Assembly: GCA_029747015.1 (NCBI GenBank)
Contig: JAKOGI010000185.1
Coordinates: forward strand, 397,501-461,500
Direction: 5' to 3'
DNA length: 64,000 nt
DNA from: Carnegiea gigantea
Taxonomy: Eukaryota; Streptophyta; Magnoliopsida; Caryophyllales; Cactaceae
This document shows, one piece after another, positions 37,189 to 51,400 of the stretch. Within the stretch, counting starts at the first letter, position 1; each line of letters opens with the position of its first letter. Made by a program: the position numbers and the translations under genes. The notes beneath the pieces were generated by a model, which searched no databases, had not been told where the DNA came from, and saw only the letters and a program-made list of their open reading frames with translations.

Positions 37189-38312
37189 TAGACATGGTAA
37201 AACTTGACCGGATCCGAAAATCCGACCCCAAAGTTTTGGGTTTTGAATACGATTTTCTCGATCCGAACCCGCAGATTTTTGGGTCAACCCGACTCGAACC
37301 CGAACCCGCCCGCTCAACCCGAATATTATATCCTTATTTTTTGTTTTCTTTAATTTTTTCCCTTTAACAATGATAGTTTTTCTTTATAATGAATTGTTTA
37401 GAGAGACGTTTTATAACTATCGCATCTTTTCACAAATTAGACGATAGTACCCGTTCTTTCTGAAATTCATTCTCATAAAATAATGTCATATACAACTTAT
37501 AAATAGAATAATTTTAGAAATGGTGAAATATCTAGTGTTAAGAAAATCAATTCGATCATAATAACACAAGTATTAAAAATGTGCAAGTCATACCATTGTA
37601 TTTCTAGTGAATTGAATATGTCTCATTGCATTATCAATAATATTACTCTATAATAATCTAAAATTTTGATGTTATGATTAATAAATAATTGTAATATTTT
37701 GTGCGTTTATAATATTCTTTTATTTAGCTTCCTTCTAATTGGCCTCGAACTTGATGTCAGTGTTGAACAATTGACCAATTTGTATTCATATTAGGATCGA
37801 TCCACTAATAAAACATACATGATTAGATAATGGTAGGTTAATTAACAAAATATCAAATCATTAAATGGGTTACTAACAGGTCGAACCGCTCTAACCCGTT
37901 ATTATGCTTTAGATGGGTCGGCCCATGAATAATCCGACCTATTATTAATATTTAATACACAGATCAATCCACTCAAACGTGACTTAGTGTCTACCAATAC
38001 ATGACATTCATATATCATATTGAAAAGTTTAAATATTTTTTATATTCTTTTAAGAAATTATAATTAGAATATTTGTTCATTAACCAAAGACAATTTTTAA
38101 GTAATAACTATGCCAAAATTTTGATTTTTACAAAAAGAGAAATAACTCATTAAAAAGGCGCTCCAAACCCGTTGGGTTCACCCGAAACCTATAAAACCGA
38201 AATACACCCGCCTGTATTTTATCCTAACCTGAAATACACCCGATCCGTATTTTATCCGAATCCGAATATACCCGATCCGTATTTAACCCGTCCGTCTGAA
38301 CCGACAGGTCTA
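37189..38312. mobile_element. hAT-like non-autonomous element, 1.1 kb
   Basis: A perfect 8-bp duplication CTCATAAT flanks it (37181-37188 and 38313-38320). The ends TAGACATGG and ACAGGTCTA are short imperfect inverted repeats. Terminal regions are built of ACCCGAACCCG- and CCGATCCGTATTT-type repeats around an AT-rich noncoding core. Confidence 0.85.
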
Positions 38313-38320
38313 CTCATAAT

Positions 38321-40406
38321 AATCAATGGAGATATCTATGATTTTTAGGGCCTAATCTGGTGAATCAGATTTAGGGGGAGTGTTAGATTAAGGTGTCTGA
38401 GGAAATCTCACACACAATCCTCCAGATTTTATAGGGTGCTATTGTTTACAAATTATATTACAGGCTCAGATACTTTTTTTTGGTGTTGAAATGTGTAGAG
38501 ATGTGGATTGCTTACTCGCCCAGCGGTTGATGTGTTTGCTGCTGCCATTTGTTATCGACGTCATAGGCTTGAACCTGTAATCTACTGGCTTTATTTTATT
38601 TGTTTCTTTTTTCTCCAATTTATGAAATTGAACATTTTGTTTTATATATTCTATTTTAACAAGTTGATAATTTTGTTTCACTTATTTGAGTATTTTCCTG
38701 ATCCATAGACCCAAGACTATAATACAAGCGCCGACCATTATTTTGGATGTGTTGAGATACTAGCTTATCGCATCTCATCATAGTATTTTATCGCTTCATG
38801 TAAAGTGTCCAATTGGCGGTGCCAAATTTAAAAGCCAGCAAGTTATGATCATAATAAAATAATTATAATGAAAATACAAGCTCTAGCGATTGAAATATAC
38901 ATGTCAGCAAATTTTTAGGTGATCCCGACTGCACAGTCCCACCCTCAACAATTTCTTATGTGCATCCGGAAGCACACATTCTCATTGTTCACATATATAT
39001 ATTTTTCAGCATATATTTATCATATATTAATTTTTAAATATATATTTGCTGATATGACTCTTGAGAGTATGTGTTGCTAAAAGTACAATATCCATATTAA
39101 TATGCCGGGATTACATAGTCTCGGCCTTATAATATGAGCCCCGGTATAGACGAGCCTATCTGTAGTTATTGCTTTTACAACCGTACTACCACGAGGCTTG
39201 CAATAACTCACACCATCTAGCTTATCTTAAATAAGACCATCTCATTTTAAAAAACTGTGAGACATAAAAGTTAAACGTCTGAGAATCGTCCACGCACCTA
39301 ACAAACGAAGGGAGGAAAAAGTTGGTCCCAGAGAGTTGGACCACTTGCATACGAGAAACTGCGCTGCCAAGAGGGTGCAAGAGATCTCGTAGTGTAACAT
39401 AGGAGGAGCTCACACTTTCCATGGGTACTCGAGGAAGATGTCGGGTTCAAATATAAACATCACTCTTGATTTGGGGCAACTTTTCTTCCTCAGTCCTTAA
39501 TAGGACGGCAAACACCCGAATCAATGTGCTCAAGTTGAGCCTTCAATTGAATGTAGGCAGGACCGAACACACAGACGACGACATTGCTAACTGTCATGCA
39601 GAAGCTATTCCCAGAAGCCAGAGTGATGCTTCACTTGATGGAATGAACGAGTTACCAGTGTAGGAATGCAGTGTAGCATCGCTCAGAGTGCCGTGCAGGG
39701 GTGCAAGCATCCTGTTATGAAAGCGGCAGTCCATTCACAAACAGAGGTCTAAACATGAAGGTCACAGCCATCTCTAGATTGTGCGATTCTTGCTGATGCT
39801 CAGCTTTGCCGAAAACATGAAGGTCACGGCAAATGTGGAGATTCATCCAGTGTTGAGCAAAAGGCTAATCGACGATGTGGACACAAGATGGAGCAGTAGT
39901 TTTGTGTTTCTAGACACCTACAACTAATTTGCTAGGTAATATCAGAGGGCTTTCTCCGCAGTAGAATCAAGAGAATAACATGGGCTTCGCCATTCACCAA
40001 AATGAAGGGCATTGCAAGAGATGACCTAAAGGTAGATAGCATGGCAAAATTTTGTTGTCCTCTGGAGCATTAGATACATTGGCCATAGCAGCCAATATGA
40101 TACCAACAATGAGCGGATGATATCAAAAAGAAAGGGTCGTCGAAGATTCCTTTACCAAAGGAACCCAGAATACGAAGCGAAAAGGAAGAGGGGATTCTTT
40201 ATAAAGATTCAAAAATAAATAAATAAATAAATAAAGGTGGCCAGCATCTATGGCAAATCAAAATTTATTGCAAATGCAAGAAAACAAAACTGAATAACTG
40301 ACACATTTTGTTGAAGCCATTATCCGATTCGTAAAATGTTCTCCTCGTATAATTTTCATGGTCAGAAAGAGTCGCAAAGAAGCATATAATACCAACTATG
40401 CGATGT
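38321..40406. other. Intergenic region, 3' side of SufC
   Basis: Short open frames here (for example near 39222-39422) match nothing I recognise. The part next to 40406 should be the SufC 3' UTR. Confidence 0.45.
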
Positions 40407-43400
40407 TCATGCAGTTGATATTGCTTTGTAGCCTTCCTTCTCGAGCACTAAAGCAAGGGAAATATCTCCAGTCTTCACAATTCTTCCATTTTCCTGAAAG
40501 GCAGAAAGCAAAGAGTTGGAATCTTGAAGCTACTAATACGAAAGCAATTTAGAAGTCAGAACTACCCCCCCCCCCCCAAAAAAAAAAAACAGCAGGCAAA
40601 AGGATCAGTTGGGTTTGGGTTTACACTTTACTGTAGACCAAGGAAGAGAAAACTAGGATCACAAGTTCATGGGCTATCATAGCTAATTCGGCTTAAAAAG
40701 TCACGGTGCACACACAGCACAAATCACTGCTGCTGGCCCTTAGGATAATACCATAACATCAAAAGTAATATGATGATAAATTGTGAATACCGATGGGGTA
40801 TGCCTTAGATTAATATGGATATGTACAACAAATGACAAAGTCTTTCGAGTTTCACGTAACATCAAAACCTCTTCCGTAAATTTCAGACAAGTCAGTAGCC
40901 AACCAGGACTTGAGAGATGTGAAAGCTTACCAAATGTAAAAGATTTACCTATTCCCCTTTTTTTGGGTGGGGGATGGCAGAGACCCAAATCAGGAGACAA
41001 GGTGATAAACGCAGACTACTTTCAAACAAGATCTTGGATAATAAGAGAAGCTTTTGAAAATTATGGCTTACTGCCGCCAAAAAAATGTGTCACAGCTTCT
41101 CGTATTTGTCCAAAGAAAATCGGTTAACAACATAGAGATAGTCAGCATAAAAGCAACAAAATTTATCACTGCACCAAAGTAATGACAGTGTTACCGACTG
41201 ATGCTCAAAATGAAATACACTAAACTTTAAGGTTAATGACTGTATGCACAAAACATGCACTTCATCCAAACACAAGTTCTGTTTCCAATGACTTGCATTA
41301 CATGTGACAAATACTAGAAGACATTTTTAGCAAATTCATCAATTTCTTGTGAACAAGATTCGCGCAACAATAACTTTGAGTGGGTTTGTTCTGCACCACT
41401 TGGTGTGGTGGCATTCTGATGATACTGCAGGATACCACAGCCTCTCGAAAGCAGACTGCCTGCTTGAAAAAGCTAAAGATGCAGCATTTGTACAATCATG
41501 CCAACTGTATCAATCATTTGGGTAGTGATTATAAGTGCCTCCTGCAAAATGTTTTTATCTTTGTGTGAACAAGAAAGAGAAGCTTGCATCTCCTTAAATC
41601 ACAATGATAGAAGGCACTCAGCAGTTCATAGAAGTGCAGAGTTACATCATTGTAAAGTGTAAACACAAGTTCATTCAAACAAGTATACTCAGCTACTCAC
41701 CCGGGGGAGGGGGGGAGAAAAAGGTAGCCACCCTACCTTATGACTTACCATAACATGAATATAAGTAGGCCTTATGTATTCCAGGAGACGCTGATAGTGA
41801 GTGATCATCAAAACCGAATTCTTTGGCGTTAAAAGGGCATTGACTGCTTTTGCCACATCTTGAAGTGCATCAACATCTAACCCAGAGTCAATCTCATCAA
41901 GAATAGCCAAGTCTGCCCCCAACACCTGCATTTTAAAAAGAACCTTTTAAATGCAAGAAACGAAGTGGTCCAATTGAACAGAATGCTAGAAGGAAGCCTC
42001 CAATATTTACAATTGCTTCTGATCAAGAAACCATGTGGTGCACATTACAGCTTCAAAAAAAAGAGGCAAATAATAGATGGTCCTTGTTACCAAGAAACTG
42101 GCGGAACGCTTGACTAAAAAGTGTTCAATAGCATCCAATACATTGATTACTCACCCTCTTCTTCAGATTTGAATATCAAACGAAGACTGAGTTAAGCAAG
42201 ATACTAAAGATAACATTAAAAAAGTAAATCCTAAATAGAGAATATGCTTGTTTCATTGAAAGAATCCTTAAAGAAAAAAATAAAATAAAAATGGGAACGC
42301 ACTCCCCCCACCCCCACCCCGCCCAGTTAATGTGTTTGCTTATATTATAAGTGGAAGCAGGACATACCGCAAGTTGCAAAATCTCATTGCGCTTCCTTTC
42401 TCCACCACTAAATCCCTCATTCACATTTCTGTTTAGGAAATCCATCTTCATGTTCACCAGATCAAGTTTGCTGTATACATGGCTAAAGAACTGCAACAGA
42501 TAGAAGTGTCTCCAGGACATACAAAAAAGTAAAAATAAAAATAAAAGACTAAAGGACATAATAGACCACAAAATACTACATACACGAGGCAATACATATC
42601 TATCTCCATCTCATTCCTACAGGAAAAGGAAATCCAAATATTCTAAACATAATTAATGTACTGTTCATATTATCATCACGTATTCAGTATTTGCCACGTA
42701 TATACACAATACATTACAAAGACTCAGCAACATGAGCTTTACCATGTATAGTTGTATACACTAGCTGAATATTTCAATCTAGCTTTTCCAACCAATAGTA
42801 GCAAGCAGATAATTATTAAGTAAATTACCAACAAAAGACAATCACAAGACAAACAACTTCTTCAATTCAAACGACAAACAATCAGGAAAGAATTTAGAAT
42901 GGTCCACAGTCAGGGAGAAAAATTACCCGAGGTATTTCAAAACTTCCACATAATCACACAGCTTTTTTATTCTTCCCAATATTAGTAGCAAATCCACAGT
43001 ATTGTTAAATGTAAAAGTGATCTAGAACAAATCCTTTAAGTCAATTGGGAATCCAAACTTAAAAAAACTAATAGAGAAAACATAATTATGGAGAATAACC
43101 TGACCAAATCTGACATCCCTCTCTCTCCCCTTCACAGTTCTACCGCTTTGCAAGTCTCAACCACACCACTTTTCATCTCAAGGTAGTGCAAAAATTCCTT
43201 GCTTCTCAGTATTAGGAAATCAACGGCTCCACAAACTTCCCAGCAAACTAGGCTCTTGGGGTCGTGGATACCAAGTTCCCAAAACACAAGCATATTCTTC
43301 CTTCATTTCATCCTTATTTTTTTTAATTACATTGGTAATATCATAAACAAAAAGTTCCAGCACTCACATAGCAGCGAAAAAAATAGATAATCAATAAAAA

Positions 43401-46308
43401 ATAGAACAACAAATAAAACGAGGAACGCAAAAGGTGCTCAAAGAACCTGGATATGCAGCATAGTTGCTTAACTTCACATTAGAAGATTGGTTATGATTTT
43501 TACGTGCTCGGTGCTACGGGAGTCGTTTACGGGAAAGACTGCCTACATATGATCTCCCCGTATCTATAAACGCTGGATCCTCATTGGGTGATGTTATCGC
43601 TGTTGTACACTTGTACATGCTAAGGGAATGCACATTGTTGTAGAAAAAATGGGGAAAAACATTGTTTATGGACTAAGTAAGGCTCACCAGGAAGAGCAAT
43701 AATTAATCCTGTCGAACCAGGACTATAGACCAAACATATTGAATGTTTGGTGAAAGACTGAAGACCAGTACTCAGAAAGTAACATACAAAAAGTCAGAAT
43801 CCAACATAACAATACCTCTATTGGACCAAGCTCTGGAAGGCCAAGTTTTCTTTGACGTGCGTTATATGCCATATTTAGAAAATCAGCATTGCTCACACCA
43901 GGAATCTCTATAGGTGACTGGAAACTCAGAAACATCCCTGCAAGAGACCTTTCCTCTGGCTCCATCTCAAGGAGGCTTTGGCCTTTAAAAGTCACAGTCC
44001 CTCCAGTAACTTCATAATCTGGGTGACCAACAAGAACCTGCAAGACAGCAGGAATCAAAATACAAAGAAGACTTTCAAGAAAACACATCAAGACAAATGA
44101 AATCCAACCATCACAAACTATTTCCATCAATCAGGTATAAATGCCTTTGAAGAAAAAAGGGAAGATAGACAGATCATTTTTGGATCGTGCGCAACAAGCA
44201 GAAGAAAGTTCAGTGTCAGGTAATTTCCAAAACTTCAAGCCAAAGAAAAGAGTAGCAAAGGAAATTTCTGCATATCTTTACTGAAAATGCAAGTTTAATA
44301 AGGTCTAATGTATTGGTATTGAATAACAAGAAGTTTTTTCCCTCCTTTAAGAGAACCAAGTAAGAGGCTGCTTTGTGAAGGCAAGATACCATGCATTTGG
44401 AAAATCATAATGCAAGCATGAAATTATTACAATTGTTATCATAACCAATTAGGTTATGTCATATGTGTCATCATGATACACTACCTTTGCAAATGTACTT
44501 TTACCAGAACCATTCTTCCCCATGATTGCGTGTACCTGCGGGCAATAATAAAGCTCCACAATATTAGATGGCAACTATCTTGAAGCACCGGCACACATAA
44601 GATACAATACCTACACTGAAAAGACACCTACAAATGGAAAAATTAACTTGTAATTTGACGATCATGCTACCTCATTTGTCCCTTCCCCAGATATAAATCA
44701 GAAGCATACTTCTTATTTTCAACAAAATAATTCCTAAAGCAGAGATTGCTCTAAAGCAAGAATACACCTGTACCAACTACCAACACAAAAGACCCAGATA
44801 TAGCATTACACAAGAAATCCTTTTTAAAAAATAGCATTTAATGATACAAATTGCAAAACCAATACCTGATACAAAATGAAGCCAGGAAGTCCAAAGACTT
44901 CTTTTTTTTTGGGGGGGGGGGGGGACAAGAATATAATAAAAGGATATCTCCAAACCTAGCTGCTCATTACCACATAAGACTACAAACCCCTTCCTTCCTT
45001 CTGGAATAAAATAGAAGATATCTCCAGACCTAGCCATTTTTCACATCAATTATGATCCTGACCAATTTTGATTAAGCAATTTTGACTAATCTCTGTAAAA
45101 GTTACAATCTCATTCTACTGAAATTGCCTCCTAGTACAGCATCAAAAATCATTTGAAAAAGCCCACTACTTTAGATCTTATGGAACATCCAGGCTGCTTT
45201 ACTAAATTCCTGTTGGCCAAAAAAATTCTCATGCTCATCCTGCTAGTAGGCCGGAAAAGAACCCAGTATTTAGTTAGCTAGAGGCTCGATGTGAAAATCA
45301 AGTTCGAAAGTTACCTAGGATGATCACATTTGGATGTAAACCCCTCCATTCCATTTTCCAGTATGCTACCAGCTCCATGGGCTCATAATACCCAAAGAGA
45401 CCTTCCTCCCCACCCACGCCAAACAAAATGATAGGAATCTCGAGTTCTCGAAACTGTCCACATCAACCAAGTCCTGCTGAATTCCAATACTTTCAAGTGA
45501 ACAACTTTCTACCCTAATTCTTCTTTCATTGCTGCTTTAACACCGATATGCAACCTCCAGTAGGACGGCACATTTCAAAATGCAACCTTCGCAAAGGCAG
45601 TAACTCTGCACTTCCAGTAAATCAACTAATATTAATCATTTAGTCTGTTCCATAATCCATATGAAATTCACGCTTTGAACCTCTCATTGTGCAATTTCCT
45701 CTAAATTGCAATGAACACAAGGAACACAAACCCTAAAGTAATTACTCGCTTAATTCAACAGCTTCACCAAAGCACAAATCTCCCTAACTTATTGATTAAA
45801 ATCTTTTTTTTTTTTTTGGTCAGCAAAATCAAAATTGATTGCAATAAAAAAACAGCACCAACAACAAGATGATCTCAATACACAAAAATCTATCAAGCAT
45901 AGATGAATGGAATCCCCTCATATTGTAATCATCCCCTTCAATGTTCAATACGTCTCAATTGCCAATAAATAATAGACAGACCTCTCCTTCATAGACGGTG
46001 AGATTAACGCCATTGAGAATCTTCTGCTGAGATTCGGCAATAACGGCGGTGAGATCCTTGACTTCAAGGAGATGCCTCTTGCCGTCTTCATGATCGGAAA
46101 TCTCCGGAGGCGAGTCTACGGCGGCGGTTGCGGCGGCGACGGGGAAACTCCGGCGGCGAGAGCAGGGGCTGAGGAGGGAGATGGACGGGAATTTCGTGGA
46201 AGATGAAGGGATGGCAGGAAGTGTAAATAGGGTAGAAATCCGAGGCGAGTTTGGGGGGTGGCGCAGGAAGGTAGTTGCCGCTGGCTTAGGGGAGCAGCAC
46301 TGCGCCAT
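40407..46308 (-). CDS. ABCI6: Plastid Fe-S cluster assembly ATPase SufC (ABC transporter I family member 6)
   Basis: SufC is the ATPase of the SufBCD scaffold that builds Fe-S clusters in plastids. Exons are 46308-45982, 44535-44485, 44037-43816, 42490-42368, 41925-41749 and 40493-40407: 987 nt, 328 aa, all in phase 0. The first ~70 residues are rich in Ser, Pro, Ala and Arg with few acids, as in a chloroplast transit peptide. The ABC motifs are Walker [10 protein letters not shown] (115-123), signature FSGGERKR (227-234), Walker [13 protein letters not shown] (Asp251, Glu252) and the switch His284 in MITHYQ. The short exon 2 encodes little beyond Walker A. The ATG at 46308 was preferred to one 15 codons upstream because the conserved start MAQCC begins there. 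Introns hold only homopolymer tracts and AT-rich sequence. Confidence 0.95.
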
Positions 46309-46422
46309 GGCTGAAGTTGATACAGTCCACAGCTTCCCCGGAAGAGAGAGAATCTTCTCATAATGCAAACAATAGAAGAGTTACTATAAGAATAATTGTT
46401 TAGGAGGTCTTGCCAAGAAGAA

Positions 46423-46493
46423 GCACCAGTGGTCTAGTGGTAGAACAGTACCCTGCCACGGTACAGACCCGGGTTCGATTCCCGGCTGGTGCA
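46423..46493 (+). tRNA. tRNA-Gly (GCC anticodon)
   Basis: 71 nt fold into a complete cloverleaf: acceptor GCACCAG/CTGGTGC with discriminator A, D arm containing AGTGGT, anticodon loop CTGCCAC (anticodon GCC), variable loop, and T arm CGGGTTCGATTCCCG. The internal A and B boxes are intact and CCA is not encoded, as is normal for a nuclear gene. It lies 115 bp upstream of the SufC start, divergent from it. Confidence 0.97.
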
Positions 46494-48488
46494 AATCATT
46501 TTTTTGCCCTTTCCAGAGCAATTTTGCAGGTTTCTCTTGGGTGAGACGAGCCAAGAATGTATGACTTACAAGCAGTCTAGCATATCCAGAATCTCGACCA
46601 ATGAAGGTACTGAAAGTGGAGTTCAAAAGAGGGTATGAATACAATAAATAATCAATGAAGAAAAGTAAAAATAATATGAACGCTGCAACCAGTAATGTCA
46701 CCATTACTTTTGTGCTTAGTTGGTATAGTGGTTCTCCTCATTGTACTGTCATAATTCATAAGTCAATTTGAATATGACAATAATATTACAAACAGTTTTT
46801 AACTTTTTCTCTTCTCTTGATAAATAGTTGGTCAACAGTGTCTCACAAACTATGGAAATTGGGGGTGGTATAGTCTCAATGGGTGCATTTAGCACATCGA
46901 TCAATATAACATGAATAAAATTTAAACGGGTCATTAAAAACAAAATAGTTAAGTAATGTAATGATTCTTTATGTGACAAAAATAGCTTATTTAACGTGGC
47001 AAATACAGCTTCCAAGTTGGCATCATACATTAAGAAAGCAAAATTAGTTTTCGTGCGCATACGCAAATTTTGTAGAGATTGATGTAAGCAGAACACAAAC
47101 TTATATATCTCATAGCAATTCTCTTGGACTTTATCAGTCAAGCTCATAGATATACATAACAAGTTTAGTATTAACCAAACTATTTGGATGTTCCAAGCCA
47201 TATCAATAATCTAAAATTTGGGGTATGATTGTTGCAACATCTTAAGTTAGCAAGATAAAATGATCGATATATGGATCATTTTGGATCCAACCAATTTAGA
47301 CAACCAATTTGTAAACTATTTCCATCTTGTGCAACTCGATTATATTTACAGATTGTACGAGCTATAATATCAATTAAAACTCTGCCGAATAATTTCTAAA
47401 ACTTCTATTTAAAAAAATATTGTGTATACAAACTTAACTTTTTATACCATCCTAACTAAAATTTTATCTGCTAACACATTAAATTTCATACACAACTATG
47501 CCCCGATCTTGTTATTAGTTTTTACTCTACTTAAATTCATGAAAATCTACACATTTACCATCCTTGATTACATTTCTCTTCATTGAACTAACCCCACCAA
47601 ATCCCTTGATTTGCAAGAACTTGCTAGAAGAATATCCAAATCTCAAACAATCTTCACTTGGATTTTAAAAGAGTTTACTTCCGGAATTCTTCAGCTGACG
47701 TTCCCTCCTCGAGTGACCTTCTTTGTCGCTGCCTCGCGCCTCCCCGCTCTCTCCCCTGCTACTTCATCGTCTCTCTCTATCTTGCTCTCATACGTTACAT
47801 ACTTCTGCCATTCCAAGAGATCTCATTCTCGTTTCCACATTGTCGCCATAATCGGCGATCTTTGCCCAAATGTTTGTTTCAGAGGTGCGATTGCATATCT
47901 TTTTGTGATTTCTGTTCGTATCTGTTCCATTTATGTTCGTGTTTTTGAACTCGAGTGCAACGATGCTTGGCTGATTATGACGTCTTTGTTGTTACCCTAC
48001 GAATTAGGTTTTTTAGCATGCAGATTTTTGTTATGTGTGTGAATTTGTCGAATTTCCATGCTGATAGCTGTGTGAAGTTGGGTTATTGTTGAGATTGTTT
48101 CTTATCTAGGATTTGGGTTTGCTCTAGAAGTTCAACGTGGGTTTGGTATGATTTTGTGAGATTTGTTGGGTATTTGGGTTTGTTTGTGTGCGGATTTGTT
48201 GATTTTATTGTTTGAATTTTGTGTGTTAAATTGGGGTTGGTTCTTGTTAAAAATTTGCGCTGATCATTGAGTTTCTCGTACTTTTGGCGGCTTTTGTGCG
48301 GATTAGGCTTAACTTTGATTCGCGGGTTTCTGAGTCATTGAGGTGAGATTTGGTGCGGGCCGTTGTTGGAAGGGTTTACAGCAATATTTCTTCTGTTGGC
48401 TGGTGCTTATTTAGTCAAGAATCAGACTTTCTTCAAGTGAAGATTCACCTTTTTGGGGCTCCACACTTATCTGTGCGTTTACTAGGTG
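46494..48488 (+). promoter_or_regulatory. Upstream and 5'-UTR region of the HDA19-type gene
   Basis: No coding gene is seen. A CT-rich leader-like stretch (about 47700-47820) and an acceptor-like ACTAG|GTGATGG just before the ATG suggest a 5'-UTR exon and intron. The transcript start cannot be fixed from sequence. Confidence 0.4.
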
Positions 48489-51400
48489 ATGGACACCGGA
48501 GGTAACTCACTTCCTTCTGGGCCCGATGGAGTGAAGCGTAAAGTCTCATATTTCTATGACCCAGAAGTTGGAAACTACTACTATGGGCAGGGTCACCCTA
48601 TGAAACCTCATCGGATTCGGATGACACATGCTCTCCTTGCCCATTATGGGCTGCTTCAACATATGCAAGTCTTGAAGCCTGTTCCAGCGAGAGACAGAGA
48701 CCTCTGCAGGTTCCATGCTGATGACTACGTGTCTTTCCTCAGGAGCATTACCCCAGAAACGCAGCAGGACCAATTGAGGCAATTGAAGAGGTTCAATGTT
48801 GGAGAAGACTGCCCCGTATTTGATGGACTTTATTCCTTTTGTCAGACTTATGCTGGAGGTTCTGTTGGTGGTGCCGTGAAATTAAACCATGGACTTTGTG
48901 ACATAGCAATTAACTGGGCAGGTGGGTTGCATCATGCGAAGAAATGTGAGGCATCTGGTTTCTGCTACGTGAATGATATAGTTTTGGCAATTTTGGAACT
49001 TCTCAAAGTGCATGAGGTGAGAAAATATAATCTTGAAGACCTTCTTCTTGAAAGTTGTTATCCTAAGTGATTGTTTTCACTTCTGTATGTTTCCTAAAGT
49101 AGCAGAATAGAAGCTGCACATGCATTGTCCACTATTCTTTGAAGGCTGGGCTTTGTTGTTCAATGAGGCAATCTGCTTCTAGGCTACTTGCCAAGTGACT
49201 GAAATAGACTTTAATTGTGTTTTATTTATACACATAACCTTTTTGCTGCCAACAATTCGTACATATTGTTTTTGATGTGCAAGATGTTCACATAACATAT
49301 TTTATCATCATCTATACTTAGTTGCTATTTATACAACAAAAATGCCTTTTCGGTGAAGTGGTTGCTTTGTGCTTCAGGGCCTTAGGGACCCTATGCACTT
49401 CCCTCTCAGATTCTAATCTTATGAGCAGAAATATTCCTTGTGATAGGGAATATTGTTGGGCACCAACATGCCTTGCCTTCTGATGCACCTTGGTCGGTAT
49501 CCATGATACCCCCCTCCTCCCCTTGCCCTGCCAGGGTGTATGCTTTACATATATCCCTATTTGGGTTAGCCCAGCATTGATACTAGGTTTTTGGGTGGAC
49601 GGGGGAATTTTTTTTTTTGGGGGGGGGGGATGTGCTGCTTTAACCAGACATAAATGTAGGTCCTTTTGAGGGGTTTTTGGTGATCATGATCATGGGGTTT
49701 GCATGCTGGAAAGTGGCAATCATTGTTGGACAATTTTGAGATTTTGGATTTTGTATCATAACATGCCTACAGGCTTCTTATATGCATCTTTGTGAACTTG
49801 TAGTATGGATATCCATATCATGCAGCATATATGATATATCCGAGCATTTTCTTGGTTATTTAGTTGGCCTGGTGTGTAATATTAAATTGCTAATAGTATT
49901 TGCCTTTAAATCAACGTCTTGTTATGCACATCAGCATTCAACATAAGATTAGGTTCTGTGGCAGATATTTTGGCCTGTGAGGAGAGTATGGGTATCTAAG
50001 TAAGAACTTTCTAAGTAATTTTGGGTGAGTTGCTGACTGCATTATACATTTTCATCTGCATGCACTATTGCTTTCTAGGAGTTCCCTAACTTCACATCTA
50101 TCATCTTTGAAATTTGTTTTGCAGCGTGTTTTATATGTGGACATTGATATTCATCATGGTGATGGTGTGGAAGAAGCCTTTTATACAACAGATAGAGTCA
50201 TGACGGTCTCTTTTCACAAGTTTGGGGATTATTTTCCTGGTACTGGAGACATTCGTGATATTGGATATGGGAAGGGGAAATATTATTCCCTAAATGTGCC
50301 TCTGGATGATGGCATTGATGATGAGAGCTATATGTCCTTGTTTAAGCCCATTATGGGAAAAGTAATGGAGGTTTTCAAGCCCGGGGCTGTTGTCTTGCAA
50401 TGTGGTGCTGATTCTTTGTCTGGTGACAGATTGGGCTGCTTTAACCTCTCCATCAGGGGTCATGCAGAGTGCGTAAAATATATGAGATCCTTTAATGTCC
50501 CACTGCTGTTACTGGGTGGAGGTGGCTATACTATTAGAAATGTGGCTCGTTGCTGGTGTTATGAGGTATTGTTTTTACTCTAAACAACGTATTTGTGATT
50601 GGGGTGATTTTTATCCCTTGTAAAATTTTATCATCAATTATCACCCTACAAAGTATGCAGAGAACATGCCATTTTAAATGCAATCAATGTTTTAGTTCTT
50701 CACTTGTTTTAGAACTTGTGTTCTTGATTGATGCCTGACATTGTCGGAATGAAAAGGGGGAGACAATGCTGTGGCTAGAGTGCATGCCATTTTAAGTGCA
50801 ATCCTTAGTTTTAAAAAGCGCGAGGCGCACTGAGGCGCATAAGGTCCCAAGGCGTGAGGCGCAAAGCGCGAGGTGAAGGCGCATGCATCATGGACGCGAG
50901 GCGCGCTTCTATGCAAAAGCTTTTAAAAGTATTTCATATTTCACAAAGCATATTTTACATAAACAAGTTACATAAATGCATTAAAAATGTGATTAGACAT
51001 CAATATGACTACTAACATAGCAAATAGCCTTAACATATGTTATCTTATCATCGTAGTTCCCCAATGCACGTACTTACTGTACAAGTTTAGCTCACCTTTT
51101 AGCTGACAAGGAAGGAAAAGAAGAAAAAGGTAAAGGCAAGGCTAAGAAAAAGAAGAAAAGGGGGGGAAGATATGGTCTTGCATCCTTAAGGCGCACCTCA
51201 TCCCCTTCGAGGCGCTGACTCGGTAGTCTCATGTCGAGGCGCGCCTAGGCGTGCCTCAAGCGGGCTTTTTTGAACTAAGGTGCAATCAATATTTGAGTTG
51301 TGCAATTGTTTTAGAACTTGTATTTTTGATTGATGTCTAACATTGTCGGAATGAAAAGAGGGAGACAATGCAGCGGTATAAAATTCTATGGCATACATAG

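Noticed and set aside
39222..39663. Short frames between the 37-38 kb element and SufC
   Set aside because: No recognised motif, no splice continuation and frames on both strands. There is nothing to support a gene.
46384..46704. 106-codon minus-strand frame
   Set aside because: It covers the tRNA-Gly gene in antisense; the tRNA explains the sequence.
47611..48042. 143-codon frame upstream of HDA19
   Set aside because: Low-complexity hydrophobic composition without a domain. It overlaps the CT-rich 5' leader and is best read as UTR.
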